64,000 bases of DNA from Aporrectodea caliginosa (lineage: Eukaryota > Annelida > Clitellata > Crassiclitellata > Lumbricidae), in assembly GCA_020284085.1 (NCBI GenBank), contig JACEVL010000155.1, forward strand, positions 23,501 through 87,500. The letters are read 5' to 3'. The stretch's first letter is position 1. Each line of letters starts with the position of its first letter. Positions 23,900-36,800 of this stretch are shown here, in pieces. Under the pieces are notes generated by a model, which was not told the origin of the DNA, did no database searches, and saw nothing but the letters and a program-made list of their open reading frames with translations. The position numbers and the translations under genes are program-made.

Positions 23900-25230
23900 A
23901 GTTGATGCGTGTAAAGCATTATGAAATGCCCTTACTCAAGATGTCAACTGGAACATATCACTAGAACACTCTTCATAACACGAGATTGTATCAAAGTGCA
24001 TTCTTTGTTTCCAGACAGTTTAGTTAATTACTGCAGGCACTATCATAACCAACCAATTGATGTATATGATCTGCATCATCTGCCTACATCAGTATCTGTT
24101 CTTTCCAGACAATGCTTTCTGGAGAGGCTGAGAGTGTTTGCTCTGCAGCCTTTGTGTTGGTGGTTGGTTGGAGCACATATAGGCTTAGGAGATGATCTCC
24201 TGCTTTTGGTATCCTCTGCCAAAGGGTGGCCTCGTCGTCTGGTCGCATTAAAGACCTCACAGTATTAACAGACATCATCGTCTGCTCTATGCGTGTGTAT
24301 CCAACCACGAGGACCCAAGTGTTTGCTTTTCTCTCCAGAACCAGTCGTCTGGAATTCGGAAATGTTCGCTTCTAGCATGCTCTTGAGAAATGAGCAACTG
24401 GACGGTGCAAATGAGCAAACGGTCGGCAGTAGTAATAGCTCGCAGTAATAGGTAGCAGTGGAAATGATTCACGAGCAATGTGTGAGCAATAGGAATATTT
24501 ATGACAATGAGTAATGTGTTAAATAGCAGTATAATAGCATTGGACAGAAATAAGAAAATGTGATGGAGTGAAGTGTTTATTTGCTCAGAGGATATCTAAA
24601 GAAGTGTGCTCTCGGAATTAGTCACAAATCAAATGACGCTTTGTTGACTACGTGGCAGAAATTTTTCAAGCTTGTCACTCTTTGACATACAAGCAAAGCA
24701 AACTATATCTACTGTCATCTCTGCAATGCAAATTCATATTCAGTCATACAGTGACGTTTCTAATTTTGACCGTTTCTTGACTTGCATGTCTCCTAAGGAC
24801 ATGACGCTCAAACTATTTGGTGATTGATACTGAAGCAGAATCTTGAAAAGTGATTAATGAATGAGCGACATCATAACTGCTTAACTGTGAGAATGTTTTG
24901 GTCAGATTCGGTATAACTGCAAATACATGGATCTTAATAGATTTCTCAGTTTTTATTCATATATGCAGCAATGATGTGGAAACTCAAGAAGAGTATATTG
25001 CTGAGGTTTTTGGGGCAGTATAATTTAAGTGTCTGAATACTTTACTTTACCTAAAGTTGTCAGCTAGTTTAGGCAATGAAGATGGCCATGCATGTCTGTT
25101 TAGTTAATGTTCCGATTTCAACAATGGGAAGATACTGTAATTGTGCATTTAATCAAGACTTGAAAACTGTCTTCTGTTCCAATTTGATTGGGTTGGGAAT
25201 CATTTGAGCTGGGGTTGATATTGAGGGTCA
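23900..25230. other. non-coding, no feature seen
   Basis: AT-rich sequence; short AGCAATG-like words near 24390-24500. No exon recognised. Confidence 0.35.
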
Positions 25231-25237
25231 CTGCACA

Positions 25238-25322
25238 GCTGTTCTGAATGAATGAATGAATGAACGAATGAATGAGTGAATGGCTGAATGAATTAATGAA
25301 TGAATGAGTGAATGGCTGAACT
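25238..25322. repeat. GAAT tetranucleotide repeat
   Basis: Imperfect TGAATGAATG units, the same motif that follows several LINE 3' ends. Confidence 0.9.
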
Positions 25323-25329
25323 CATTTAC

Positions 25330-27500
25330 TTGTTATGTTCATTCCTGTTGGAATTTGTTTTGCTTGTCTGGCATCAATGTGCCTATTGAGGTGTTTCTGT
25401 TCCTTGAGGCCACCCAGACTGAACTGCCTGGTGCTAATTGTGAACAGATGGATTCTATGCATCCAGTCATTTGTAGCTTCGCTTTGAAGGGATCAGCCCC
25501 CTGCATGACAATATTTCCAATTCATCAATATTTGTTCTTTGTCTTCTAAGGATCCAATCTGATCTACAGCAGTCTTCTCTTTGTCTTGCTGCAACTGTGG
25601 CTGCTTCAGTGCTCAGAAGAATTTCCCCAATTCTCTGTTTTCGTCTACAGAACCAACAACACTCTTTCATATCCGCTTAATTCCAAGTCCACTGTAGAAC
25701 AGCAATGACCATATGCATACCAAGCCATAAGCAATATCTCGTTTAATAAGCACATACCATAATTAGTTTTATAGTCTGGCCAGTGACCTGTGCTGTATAT
25801 GATTGCTGTATTACTTCCACTGTTGTTTGCGGATTCCCATATTATGCTGTCCAGTGAGAATTATTATCTCCGAATGCTCTGGAAGCCCTTTAATAAGGCT
25901 GTATTTGGAAGCCATGTCAAGTACTTCCTTATAACACATTTGCACTGCAATTACTTCTCAATGCCAGTGCTTCAGCACCAGCTGTTTGCCATTGAGTGAT
26001 TTCCATTCTATTCAGTTGTTAAGTCTGTGCATTCGTGTTTTTTAGTCCAATCCATGTTATGTCTTTGTTTACGTTGTCTATCCATCATAGTCTTGTCTTC
26101 CTTTGCTTCTCTTTCCTTGGACGTCACACATTAATTTCATGTGTTTATCTATTGGCCCGTTATATTTAATTTGGTAAATTGCATAAAAATGGATGTTTAA
26201 GTGCTGGAACTTGAGCACTTGCCAACGAGGATCGGTGCTCTACTGAGCAATTACCAATTACGATAAACAGATGACCACCGAGAAGACAGTTTGTTTAGTC
26301 TGCAAACCCCATTTTTTTGCCAGGTTATCGTTGAGACGCACAAATTGTTGTGTTATTTTACTCTCTCGTCTTGTTCAGACGAATGTTTGCACGTCTCGAT
26401 TTCTTGGTTTTCATATATAGTTCGTTCGGATGGATTGAGGGTAGGGGGGGATGATACGTGACTTGGATCTGTTGTGTCTCGTTATGGAAAGCAGTCCTTA
26501 CACCATGACATCTGGATTATGCTGTTTACTGCTTGTGGTGCCGGAACTGACACTGACTGCAGTCTCCATCTTCTTCACTGCTTCCAACACCGCAAAGTGC
26601 AGAAGTTTTATTTTGGTTTCTTGTCTGTGTTTACCTTAGTACATTTTATTACCATGAAACAACGTCATCGCAATTATTCTGATTTACCTCCAGGGTCTTA
26701 GCTTAATCTAAGTGATAATATAAGGTCAATTGTTGTTCAATACTAATTCTTACAACTGTTTCTAATACAGCATTTAAAATAGCAAACCAAATTTTTATTG
26801 CTTCGCTTTATTTATATAGTCTTGAAGTCACTAATGCATTACAATAATTTTTCTAAAATTATAGTAATGCTTCTGCTTGAAACTACAAAAGGATACCAAT
26901 CCAGCATGTGTGAGTTGCAGTAAATTATCTATTGTCTTTTGCACTGATAACTAACATTTTCAACATTGCACTCTAGATGTAGTGCAGGCCACACATGATA
27001 CTCTGCAGATGGTTGTTCTTAAATTTTACAATCAGCTAATCGCTGAGATGACGTCTTTTCCATCACATTTGAAAGAAATTTAGTCCATATTCACAAGTTC
27101 AATGCTATGATTGCATTTCTGCAATTTTTCTTAATTTACTAAATGCTGTTGTTTAAAACTGCCAGAAGAGACCAGTGTGTGTTGGAGGAGTTGAATTGGA
27201 AGCAGTTGAGTTACTGTTGTTTAGAATTGCCGATGGCTCAAGTACCCATACTTGTTGTAGCATCTGGCGATGACTTGTTTGACTGAGGTTGACCGTTGAT
27301 GTGGCTGGGGCACTTTTATGAGGGGCACTAGAAGGAAGTCACCATATCATCATCTCCACAGTCTAGACGTCGTTTTCAAACTACTTTTTACCCACAGCTG
27401 TGGGGAAGAGATCTGAAAGTGAATGTATACTATACTGAACTAGCAACACTGTAAAAAGTTTCTTTTTTGTTATCTGAACAGGTACCAAAGTTGAATTATA
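25330..27500. other. non-coding, no gene seen
   Basis: AT-rich unique sequence. A signal-peptide-like frame at 26484 was considered and rejected. Confidence 0.35.
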
Positions 27501-27698
27501 GTGAATGGGAACTAGAGGTCTGCGGGTAGAGCATTTTTGCTACCCGACCCGTACCCGTAACACAGGATCGCTACCCGTACCCGTACCCGACCCGTACTCA
27601 AAATTACTACCCAACCCCACCCGTACCCGCGGGTATACCCGTACCCATACCGTACCCGCAATAAAATTAATAGGCCTTCCCATAATCCCAGTCCTTAC

Positions 27699-28458
27699 TA
27701 GGGCTGTCAAAATGTTAGTAAAGTACAGCCCGGGTACCCGAGACCAATGGTAACGGGGGCCCGTAAACCCGTCAGGCCGTCAGTAAAACAGCCTCCTAAT
27801 TGGCTATTGATTCCTAGAGACTAGTTAAATTTGGTAATATGTGTGCTACATTGATTGACAGCTGTCACTGGCCAGTCCCGATGGAGGATAGCTTGCGTGG
27901 GGACACACATTTCCAGTTGGGCGCAGCATTCTGCAGCCCTCATGAACTGGTCTGGGCACCGGCATAAACAGCCAATCCCCCTCCGCTGTCGGCGGATTTA
28001 GCCCTAGGCCTCCCACCCAGAGTCTATAGGCGTGGAGGGGCGGCTTGTCTGTCCACCCTGCCCTTCTTTTATTGGCTTCTCTCAGGCCACACGCGAGCGT
28101 GAGAACTGTTCAAAATAATTTCTGCCGACGTCAACGGCCTTTGTAAGATGTTGTTAAACTCGGGATTCACCACACACATGCATGGTGGACTGTTACAATG
28201 TTACAACGTGGCGCTCCTCTTGAAATACAATTGCCCCCACGCAAGCAATCTTGGGTCGTAGACTGCCCCACCCGACACGGCTTGGCTGTACAGGCAACAG
28301 CCACCTGCCAGCTATTAAGCCGTTAGACAGTAATTAAACAATTGGAATGATGTTTAAGGCATTATGTCTCTTCCGCGGGTTTTGAGAATTGATTTACCGG
28401 CCCGGGCTCAATCGTTCGAACGGGGGCCCGGAAACCCGGGCCCCCGTTGACAGCCCTA
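27699..28458. mobile_element. hAT-like transposon nested in the outer element
   Basis: Ends TAGGGCTGTCAA and TTGACAGCCCTA form a 12-bp perfect inverted repeat. Perfect 8-bp target duplication GTCCTTAC at 27691-27698 and 28459-28466. 760 bp without a transposase frame; GGGCCCG/CCCGGGCC words near both ends. Confidence 0.88.
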
Positions 28459-28555
28459 GTCCTTACCAGTTCAATAGTCTTACAAAGTATGTAGTAGTAA
28501 TAATAGTCTGATGATCATGGTGATAATCACAGTAATAGTAATAATTATAATAATT

Positions 28556-28564
<9 letters not shown>

Positions 28565-28599
<35 letters not shown>

Positions 28600-28749
28600 G
28601 ATAATGATAATGATAATGATAATGATAATGATAATGATAATGATAATGATAATGATAAGGAGAAGGAGAAGGAGAAGGAGAAGGAGGACAAGAAGAAGAA
28701 GAAGAAGAAGAAGAAGAAGAAGAAGAAGAAGAAGAAGAAGAAGAAGAAA
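28565..28749. repeat. compound AATGAT then GAAGGA/GAA microsatellite
   Basis: AATGAT hexamer array (about 15 units) followed by AAGGAG units and about 19 GAA units. It lies inside the outer hAT-like element. Confidence 0.95.
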
Positions 28750-29159
28750 CACGGACTGCTAGGCTCGGCGTCAGCGACCTATGGTTGTCGGTACTAAAAC
28801 TCTGATGAGATATATGTAAAAACACTACGATCGGATTGTGCTAATGGAAACAAGTCATTTTGTAACTGTAAATTGAGCATCTATACATGAATTCCAAGCT
28901 CACAACGGCGCATGGACATAGGTCAACACAAGGATATGGTACCGCCAGGTTTAGTAAGTCTTTGAAGGTGCAAGTGCATGTAACTCAAAAACTTCAGTTG
29001 GGTACGGGTAAAACCGGGTATACCCGTACCCGTAATGCTCCTACCCGTACCCGACCCGGCCCGTAGGATGTCTACCCGATCCGTACCCGACCCGCGGGTA
29101 CGGGTCGGGTACGGGTAAACCCGCGGGTACGGGTATACCTGCAGACCCCTAATGGGAAC

Positions 29160-29985
29160 CCCTCAGAATTAGACTATCTCAAATAAGGAAAGTGAATTTG
29201 CTGTACATGAAATTAAGCCGCATTATATCATCAACTGCACGAGCAGCCAAAATGCTAATTCCACTTTTCATTCTTAACAGATTTGTCAAGAACAAAGTGG
29301 ATTAATTATCAGAGTAGAGAATGGATTTGCACATTAGGGAATGGATTCATAGAGTAGGCAATAGATTGATGGAGTAGTGGAAATGTACTGAGAGGAGAGA
29401 GAATGGATGGACAGATGTTGAGACACTGGCAGCAAGAGGGAAACACTTGCTGCCAAGCGACAAGCGTTGTTGCGGGATTCGGAAGATCAAATTATGCCTA
29501 TTATCGGAAGCGAAGCGTATTATCGTGAATCGGCAGAACCAATTTAAAAATAGCTTTTTCCTTTTATGGTGATTGATGTGGCAGATAGGGTGGGGGATTC
29601 TTTTCCTCTGGGGGAATGCCCTGATTGGGTCGACTGGTCATGGCGCTCTCTCTTATGGGATCATTTATTCTCTTCTGATTGTTTTTTGTCTGCTTTCTTG
29701 TCCACTGTGTACTTAGAATAACAAGGTAAGATGTGGTCAGTTCCAATTCTCCCTCTTAAGTTGATTGGAAAAGGCTTGATGCCTAGTGTAGAGCTATCAA
29801 AGTCTAAGGTGACAAACCAAATTATCCATCTGGGCATTTTCTATTCTCTAACGGCTGTTGCTAAACTGCAAGTAGTAAATGAGTGCTTACTGCTATTCAA
29901 TCCTTCGGGCTTCCCAAGGTTCCATTTGCAACAACTCCATGCCACTCAAGTTATAGCCAACAGCCCAACTAGCCAAAATATTCAC
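29160..29985. other. non-coding, no feature seen
   Basis: Unique sequence between the hAT-like element and a LINE remnant. Confidence 0.35.
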
Positions 29986-29989
29986 ATAA

Positions 29990-30110
29990 TATTATATCAC
30001 AATAATATATGTGTTAAGTTGGCTTCCTGTTGCCAAACAAATTTCCTTAATCATCTTGCTGGCATGTGCCTCAATTGTTGGCACTGAAATTGTTGGAAGT
30101 GCCATAAGGA
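29990..30110 (+). mobile_element. LINE RT remnant
   Basis: VLSWLPVAKQISLIILLA matches the HWLPVxxRIxxKIxLL motif of CR1/L2-type ORF2. Its hydrophobic run mimics a signal peptide but has no ATG. Confidence 0.6.
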
Positions 30111-30543
30111 AATCTTCTCATAAGAAATCAGATGACCCTGTTAGTGTGACTTGTTCTTTTGATCTCATCTTTCGATGCCTTTTGATATTTTTCTGTGAAT
30201 GACTGTATTGTCTATTGTTATTGGTGTTCAATAAACATTAGATCTAAAATACTTTCTCTTATATGAATATATATACTTACAGGCAGGCAGGCATGCAAAC
30301 ATGCATGCATACATAAGTGTACATGTGTCAGTTATGTCATATATGCTTTCTTAGATGGGTTGCAAAACTTGCAGTTTGTTCCTCTCTATCAATTCTTTTA
30401 TGTAAGCATTGGTATTTTGATTTCTATAAAGATGTATTTATATTTTATGTTCTTGACAAAAGTGATTTTTATTTATTTTTGATAAAATTGGGGAATGTTG
30501 GTTAATTTTTTAATCCAAAACTCTTGGTTTGTTTTCTGTGTAG

Positions 30544-30873
30544 GAATCCTCCAGACGTCGAATCCTCGTATACTTGAGCATCCGGAAGATCTCTATGTCG
30601 GGCGCAATGAACCGGCCACACTCAACTGCAAGGTCGAAGGGGAGCCAGCGCCGGTGGTGACATGGTATCGTGATGGTCAGCAGGTGGTCACATCAAATGA
30701 CGAGTTTCCCGCTGCTTCCCACAGGATGCTCCTTCCAAATGGACAACTCTTCTTCCTACGCGTCGTCCGAAGTAAGACGGGAGACTCGGACATCGGAGTC
30801 TACTACTGCAACGCTACGAATCCAGAGACAAAACTCAGCGTTCTCAGCAGAAATGCTTCGCTCAAAATTGCTG
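30544..30873 (+). CDS. robo: robo exon a: Ig domain 1
   Basis: First recognisable exon, residues 1-109. Acceptor is TGTGTAG, donor G|GTAGGA, phase 1 at both ends. It is a complete Ig domain with Cys28, Trp40 and Cys88 and the Robo Ig1 block SHRMLLP at 58-64 followed by LFFLRVV. Ig1 is the main Slit-binding domain in the family. The upstream exon must donate the first base of a split codon. Confidence 0.93.
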
Positions 30874-33800
30874 GTAGGATTTACAACTTTGCAACTTAAC
30901 TTGACAGCTTAATTTAACTTACCTGCAACTGAACAGACCATTTGATATTAAGGTGCTTTGTAGAAATATTTATACACATGAACATATAGACATACATGCA
31001 TACATGGTTTACATATAGTATAGTTCCATGTCTCATAATGGTCTATTCAGTTAGTGCATTCAGTCTGTAATCCAACAATCATAACGTTGAAGCATGCTTA
31101 TAGTCTGTGGGGTATAATGACCATGGTCAAGTTGTTTGCATACACACTTGTCTCTGGCATCAAGCAAAGTTTTGTAGCAGTACTAGCTTGGAAGTAAATG
31201 GAAAGCCGTGTGATGAGACACTGGCTATGTGTCCAGGATGTTGGGACTCTTCAAACACTGGCTAAAGAGCCTCAAGGAAAAGAAATAAACAATGCCCCTA
31301 AGGTTCACTATGGGACATGGAAGCTTTACTTATTTGCATACTTATGAATATACATACTTGTGCATAAGTATATATGCATACATGCATGCTCATACATTCA
31401 TACATGTCATCATCATCATCATCAGTTCCGGACTCCAGCCATTTGGCAGCGATGGGCACGAATAAATGACCTCCATTATCCTCGGTCATTTGTCAAGTCC
31501 ATTGCTCCCCTTAGTGTCAGTCCAATTGATGTTAGGTCCTCATTTATATTATCTATCCACTGTCCAGCGTAGTCTTGGTTGCCTTTGGTTCTTTTTCCAT
31601 TGGTTATAGTAAAATGGGTTGTATCTTCATCTCGTATATTTTTCTTGGTTTTCTTTGTTAATTCTCTGGTTCTCCATGTGTGGTGTCTCTTTGGTCTTTT
31701 CAATAACCATTGTTTTGGTTTTCTCTGCATCGATCATTAAACCGAATCTTTCACTGGTTTCATCAATCTGTTTCATAATATCCTTTAGGCGTTAGCTCTG
31801 TTTCACTGCTAGTAAGGAGGCCAATTTTTTCAGTAAATCGAAGGTTATTCACCATCTTCCTGTTTACTAGTAGTTTTATTCCTGCCTCTGTGTTGCTTAG
31901 GCTGAGTGTCAGTAGAGCTTCTAATACTGGGTTAAATAGGTATGATAATAAAATACATCCTCGTCTTACTCGAGTTTTTTTATTAAAAATTTCTGTGATC
32001 TTATTATCTACTTTTATGGCACTTGATGATTTTTCATATATCTCTTATGCAAGGTTGATTGATTGCTCTGGTATTCCATGTATACTTGCCTAAATGCAAA
32101 TGTATAGAGATACATACTGATACTTACACCATCAGGTAATATTCTTATTGAGTGTGTTGTCTTTTTGACACAACTTCTAAGGTTCAGACTTTACTTCATC
32201 TTGTGCAGCAGGCTTCATTTTACAATGAAGTCCTGGAGGCCATAAGAACCGCAAATTAATCAGTAAAGCCGTTTGCTTGTTTCTCTGCCCTTAGGCCAAA
32301 ATTTTCTTCGTCCCTTTCAAAGACTGTAGAGGATACAAACCAATGATACGAAAGAGTAGTTAAACAGAAGCACAAATAAATTATAGTTTCCTTAATCTAA
32401 ACAGAATATTAGTGATAATCACAGTAAGAGTTTGAAGTCAAATGTGTAACTTTTTACTCTTTTATTTTTTAAAGTTAAGCAGGGGTAAAGAGGTAAGGTT
32501 AGTTCAAGTTAACTCTCTTTGTACCCTGAGCGGTGCTTTCCTAACTAGGTGGAAAGGTTTTAGGACTTGCCATAGACCAGTTTCACATTTCACGTGACAA
32601 AACAACCCTCTGACACCTTTGGCTTGGACAGCCTGGCTGATAGTTCTGCTGCTGCCCCTGTTGGACATGCAACAAATCCGTTAGGAGTGGAACCATTTCT
32701 GCCGCCTTTGAAATTGATACGGCTGGGAACCTTTTGAACAAGGAATGAAACCAATTTGTCAATTGGTTGGACCGCAGTCTTTAAGATCTATGACGACTCA
32801 CTTAGTTCAATGGTATTTTAAGTATTATAACACACATTTTGTAGCAAGCAGTGTGGCATTACTATTGTTGTTGTTTGATACTATGGTTCTATTGAAAATA
32901 GTACAGTTATGCAACAGGCTACAGCAAAAGGAGGGTACAGGCAACTAGTACACTCCAAAAGATGTAAAGCATGAACATTGACCCACACCACAAAAATTTT
33001 AACATTTTAAACAAGGTCCTAGAAAACAGAAAAAAATACCACTAATAGCAAAAGCTACTAAACCACTGAATTAGTGGAACTCTAGCACAATGCAAGTACT
33101 AAGAACAGTGTGAAACAAAGAAATGTAAAAATAATGAACACTTTGGGCTAGGATAGTCTAGACATTGTATGACATGTTTCTATAGCACTAATATCTTACG
33201 AAGTGTATCACTTGTTCTCCCTGGGCATTATGCCCTGTGTAAATAAGCCTACCTAATTTCAAAATCATCTAACAAAAAGTTTTGCCTGCATGTGCCACAG
33301 GTACTAAATATTTTGGATTGCTATAGATATAAAATATTTACATAGGATCAGAAAAGTGGCTGACAGATTTCTGAAATGTGAAATGATCTCACGAAAGACA
33401 TGGAAAGTGATTAGGATTATTTTTTGGTAAAATAATGGCTCGTAAATAACAGCTGCTGAAGGGCAGATTCATTAAATATAGAGGGCAACGAAATTGCTAA
33501 TAAATCACAACATTTGCAATAGGTTCAATGCACACTTTGTTGATATTAGTTCCTCTGTTGCCTCCACCAACCATGAAAGTAATACTTGTGTTGAAAACTA
33601 CCTATAAAGCAGTTTTCCAGACTGTTTGTTTGGAATTTACCATCATATGTGTTGCACAATAGTCTAGAGGATGTGGGTTGGATTTCCTGCCTCAAAAGAA
33701 AGTTTTCTTGAGATTTTCACTCCCTAGCAAGTTTACTCGGCTATAAATGAGTACACTGATTGTAAACTGTCACTTAAAAGTCGATGCACCAGTGTATATC

Positions 33801-36800
33801 TGTCTGGTGGGAGAGTTAAACCCTCTGTGCAGTCTTAGTTGAAACTCCACCATTGGGGCGATACACTTTGCACCGACCGGACCGGACGTCGGCCTGATGG
33901 ATGTTGCAGACGTCAAGAGGTGGATGTATCAGGGATCAACTGGAATTTCTCCTGCCTCTGCATCCGCACTTGACCACCGCAGATTAAGGCCTGCTGCTGC
34001 TGATGCTGCTGTTGCTGCCTGGTGATGATAAGGATGGCCATCTCTATCCTGCCCGTCCATATCAGCGATTCCTGGGTTTCCATTCTGTCTTGTCTTCTCA
34101 AGATTCTGGAGTGGACTGTAATCGGATGACCAGACGAATGAATGGGTGGATGAATGGGTGGATACGGCTGGAATTGTGTAATTGGCAGAGGTGCTCCAGT
34201 GCATTCCAGATAAGCGATTCTTTGTGGCCACCGGGTGGTAATTCTTTTTGGTGTGGCTGCTTCCTCCAGATGGTCTCTCATAAAGAGGCCTGGATGATTC
34301 TCTGGGCAATGTGGATCATCCGATAAGTGGCAAAGTAGTCGTTGTCAAGTGGGTTTGCTGTGAAATGCCCCGTGGAGAAACTTTCTTTATCAGCGCTGTG
34401 ATACCAGGGCACATCGCTGTTCTCGCTGTTCTCCTGTACCTGGTTTCCGTGTAGCTGGTTTCCGAAGGCATTATCTACCGCCCCTTCTCCCCTTTTAACA
34501 GTGGACTCGCATTGTGCGATAACAGTGCATTCACTGTCCAGGTACTTATATGATTCCTAGGATTAAAGGCTCATTGATCGACGATACTGCGCACTTCTAG
34601 TCACTGACAGGTGTACGCAGTGCACAGGAATTGTGCGGTTGTATTCTGTGATGCTGTCTGGCTGTGGGCCACTCTGATGATTTGATCCATTGACATCCGT
34701 GTCTGTTCTTGGCAGACATTGGTTTTAAGGGCGTGTATGATTGTCCAGGTGAGCGGTTAAGCACCAGTTTACCACTTGTCTTCCCTGCTTAGTTTGTAAG
34801 ATAAGATAGTGCGCTTTTTAAAACACAGCCACTGCTCGGAGATGTTAGGCTCCAGTTTGATCTTCCAAACAGGTTCTAGGTCATGCCTGTTATTATTCGC
34901 TCAGATTTTGATGGGAAAATCACGGCTTTTAGTTTGAGGCATCAACAACAGATGAAGAAGGAGCGTTGCGTAGTAAATCTGATAGCTTTGTAACGTACGA
35001 TCCCTCGGCAGTTTCTTCAAGGACTTAGGCTGAAAGATCTTTCGTTTACAAGGGAAGTGTAATCCAGGCACTTCTGTAGCACCATTATCGAAATGCACAT
35101 GTATGGCATCGATTGATGTTTGCTTCAGAATGAACCACAGTCTGTTCTTCCTCGTCCTAAACCACTTAAGCCCAGTCGAAAATTACTCGAAATCCTATGA
35201 GTCCTATGAGTCTGGAAGTTGGAAGATGAGAAGGAAGACTGCGGTTGATTAGGAAGTTGAAACAAGTGAGTTTTGAATTGAGACCAGAATGACATCAAAT
35301 GTAATGTAATGTAATCACAAATTTATATAGCGCCTCATCAAAGGAAACTCATCAGAAGCACTCGACTTAATGATGGAAAAACAGCATCAAACAAAATGGT
35401 TTTCAAGCGCTTATGGAATAGAGTTAAAGGAAGACCAAGAAGCTCATGTCGAAAGATGCTAGGTAACCTATTGAAGAAAGTTGGACCAACCACAAGGATG
35501 TTCTGGTTGGGGGAACAACCAGGTCGGTAACCAGGCAATTCGGAACCGGACAATTTGGCACGCATGCACTGCTTACTTGCGCAGATGCAGCCACAACATT
35601 AACTTATTTGACTAAAGAAACTGAAGAAATCATGTAGAATTACGTTTTTCAGAAAACGCTTGGATAACTTTTTAAACTTTTAATGCATGACTTTTTATTA
35701 TGCATAGTTGTGTAGTCTTAGATAACCTGTTAAAATATGATTACATTTTATTGCAATTTAACTTTGAATAAAAATGTTAAATACTAAGCAGATGTGCACA
35801 TTAGGGCATGACCCCTTTCCCTTGTTCACTTTTGGGTGGTCCCTCCCTAGATACTCTTTGCAGACGTCCTGAGGGACAGAACAGAAACCATGGCAACAGT
35901 TAGACTGGAAACCTTTCCCTGTCCGCTTCAAGCCTTCAACTATCAGTTTCCATTCAGATAAAATGCTGTAACAGATTAGAAATTCTTGGCACAGTGTCAA
36001 AATATAGCCACCATGCACTTGGTTACATGAAGTGAGTAGGTGGCCAACACCTGCTAGCCAGACACAAGTGAAGAACACATGTTTAACAACAGTCCGTGCT
36101 CGTCCATTGTTTGTTTTCTGGTAGATGCGAAGTGCAAAAGGTTGGTGCTTGTACCTGCATAATTGTATACGAGATTATAGTAGAGCCTAGCGATTATTAA
36201 TTGGACTGACCACTGCGCCACTTACCACAGTATGTCAACATGGTTGTCTATGGATGTTGTGCGCTGGTCCCTATTAACTATTGGCTGGTGTCGGCCATTG
36301 CAGAATCCCTTTTGTGACTTGTCTATTCGCGACGAGTTTCTTGGTCCGGATTTCGATTTGTTTCTGCCACTGGAGCTCATCATCATCATCGAATGGACGG
36401 TGATGCCTTTCAGTCGCTCAGCCTCTCGCTTACCTGGCTGCCTCTCTTCCGTTCATCTCCCATGGGCGAGTGTGTTCGTGCCTGTGTGTGTTCCGGGTGG
36501 CCAGGGCACGGCATCCGTAGGCAGCCGACCGGGCCACGGATCCGGCTTTGATTGATTCCGAGCGATGGATGTTCCTGTCCTGTGCCAATCGTGCTCCGGA
36601 TTGGAGCTGGCGAAAAAAGCAATCGTATATTTTGTATTAATGGGTGAAGCTTTTGCCATGCTTTGATGCATCTGGGGCTTGGAGGTTCATTTATTTCGTA
36701 AGGTTCAGAGTATAGTGCTGATGCTTGCACAAGTGACATTGCGTTTTCGTCTTTGCATTAATTGGGTGATGTGGCGTGGATCATGACTCTTACTAATGGA

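Larger units (their letters stand above)
27513..29151. mobile_element. hAT-like transposon, outer element
   Basis: Left end TAGAGGTCTGCGGGTA and right end, reversed, TAGGGGTCTGCAGGTA. Perfect 8-bp target duplication ATGGGAAC at 27505-27512 and 29152-29159. Both ends are packed with CCCGTACCCG words, probably transposase-binding subterminal repeats. No transposase frame is left, so it is non-autonomous. A second element is inserted at 27699. Confidence 0.85.

Noticed and set aside
26451..26639. Signal-peptide-like frame as the missing robo first exon
   Set aside because: Hydrophobic run after an ATG at 26484, but no credible phase 1 donor follows and no family similarity can be seen.
28463..28825. 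Frames of repeated Tyr-His, Ile or Met-Ile
   Set aside because: Microsatellite translation inside the hAT-like element.
30011..30202. Hydrophobic frame just upstream of the Ig1 exon as signal peptide
   Set aside because: No ATG, and WLPVAKQIS identifies it as a LINE reverse-transcriptase remnant.
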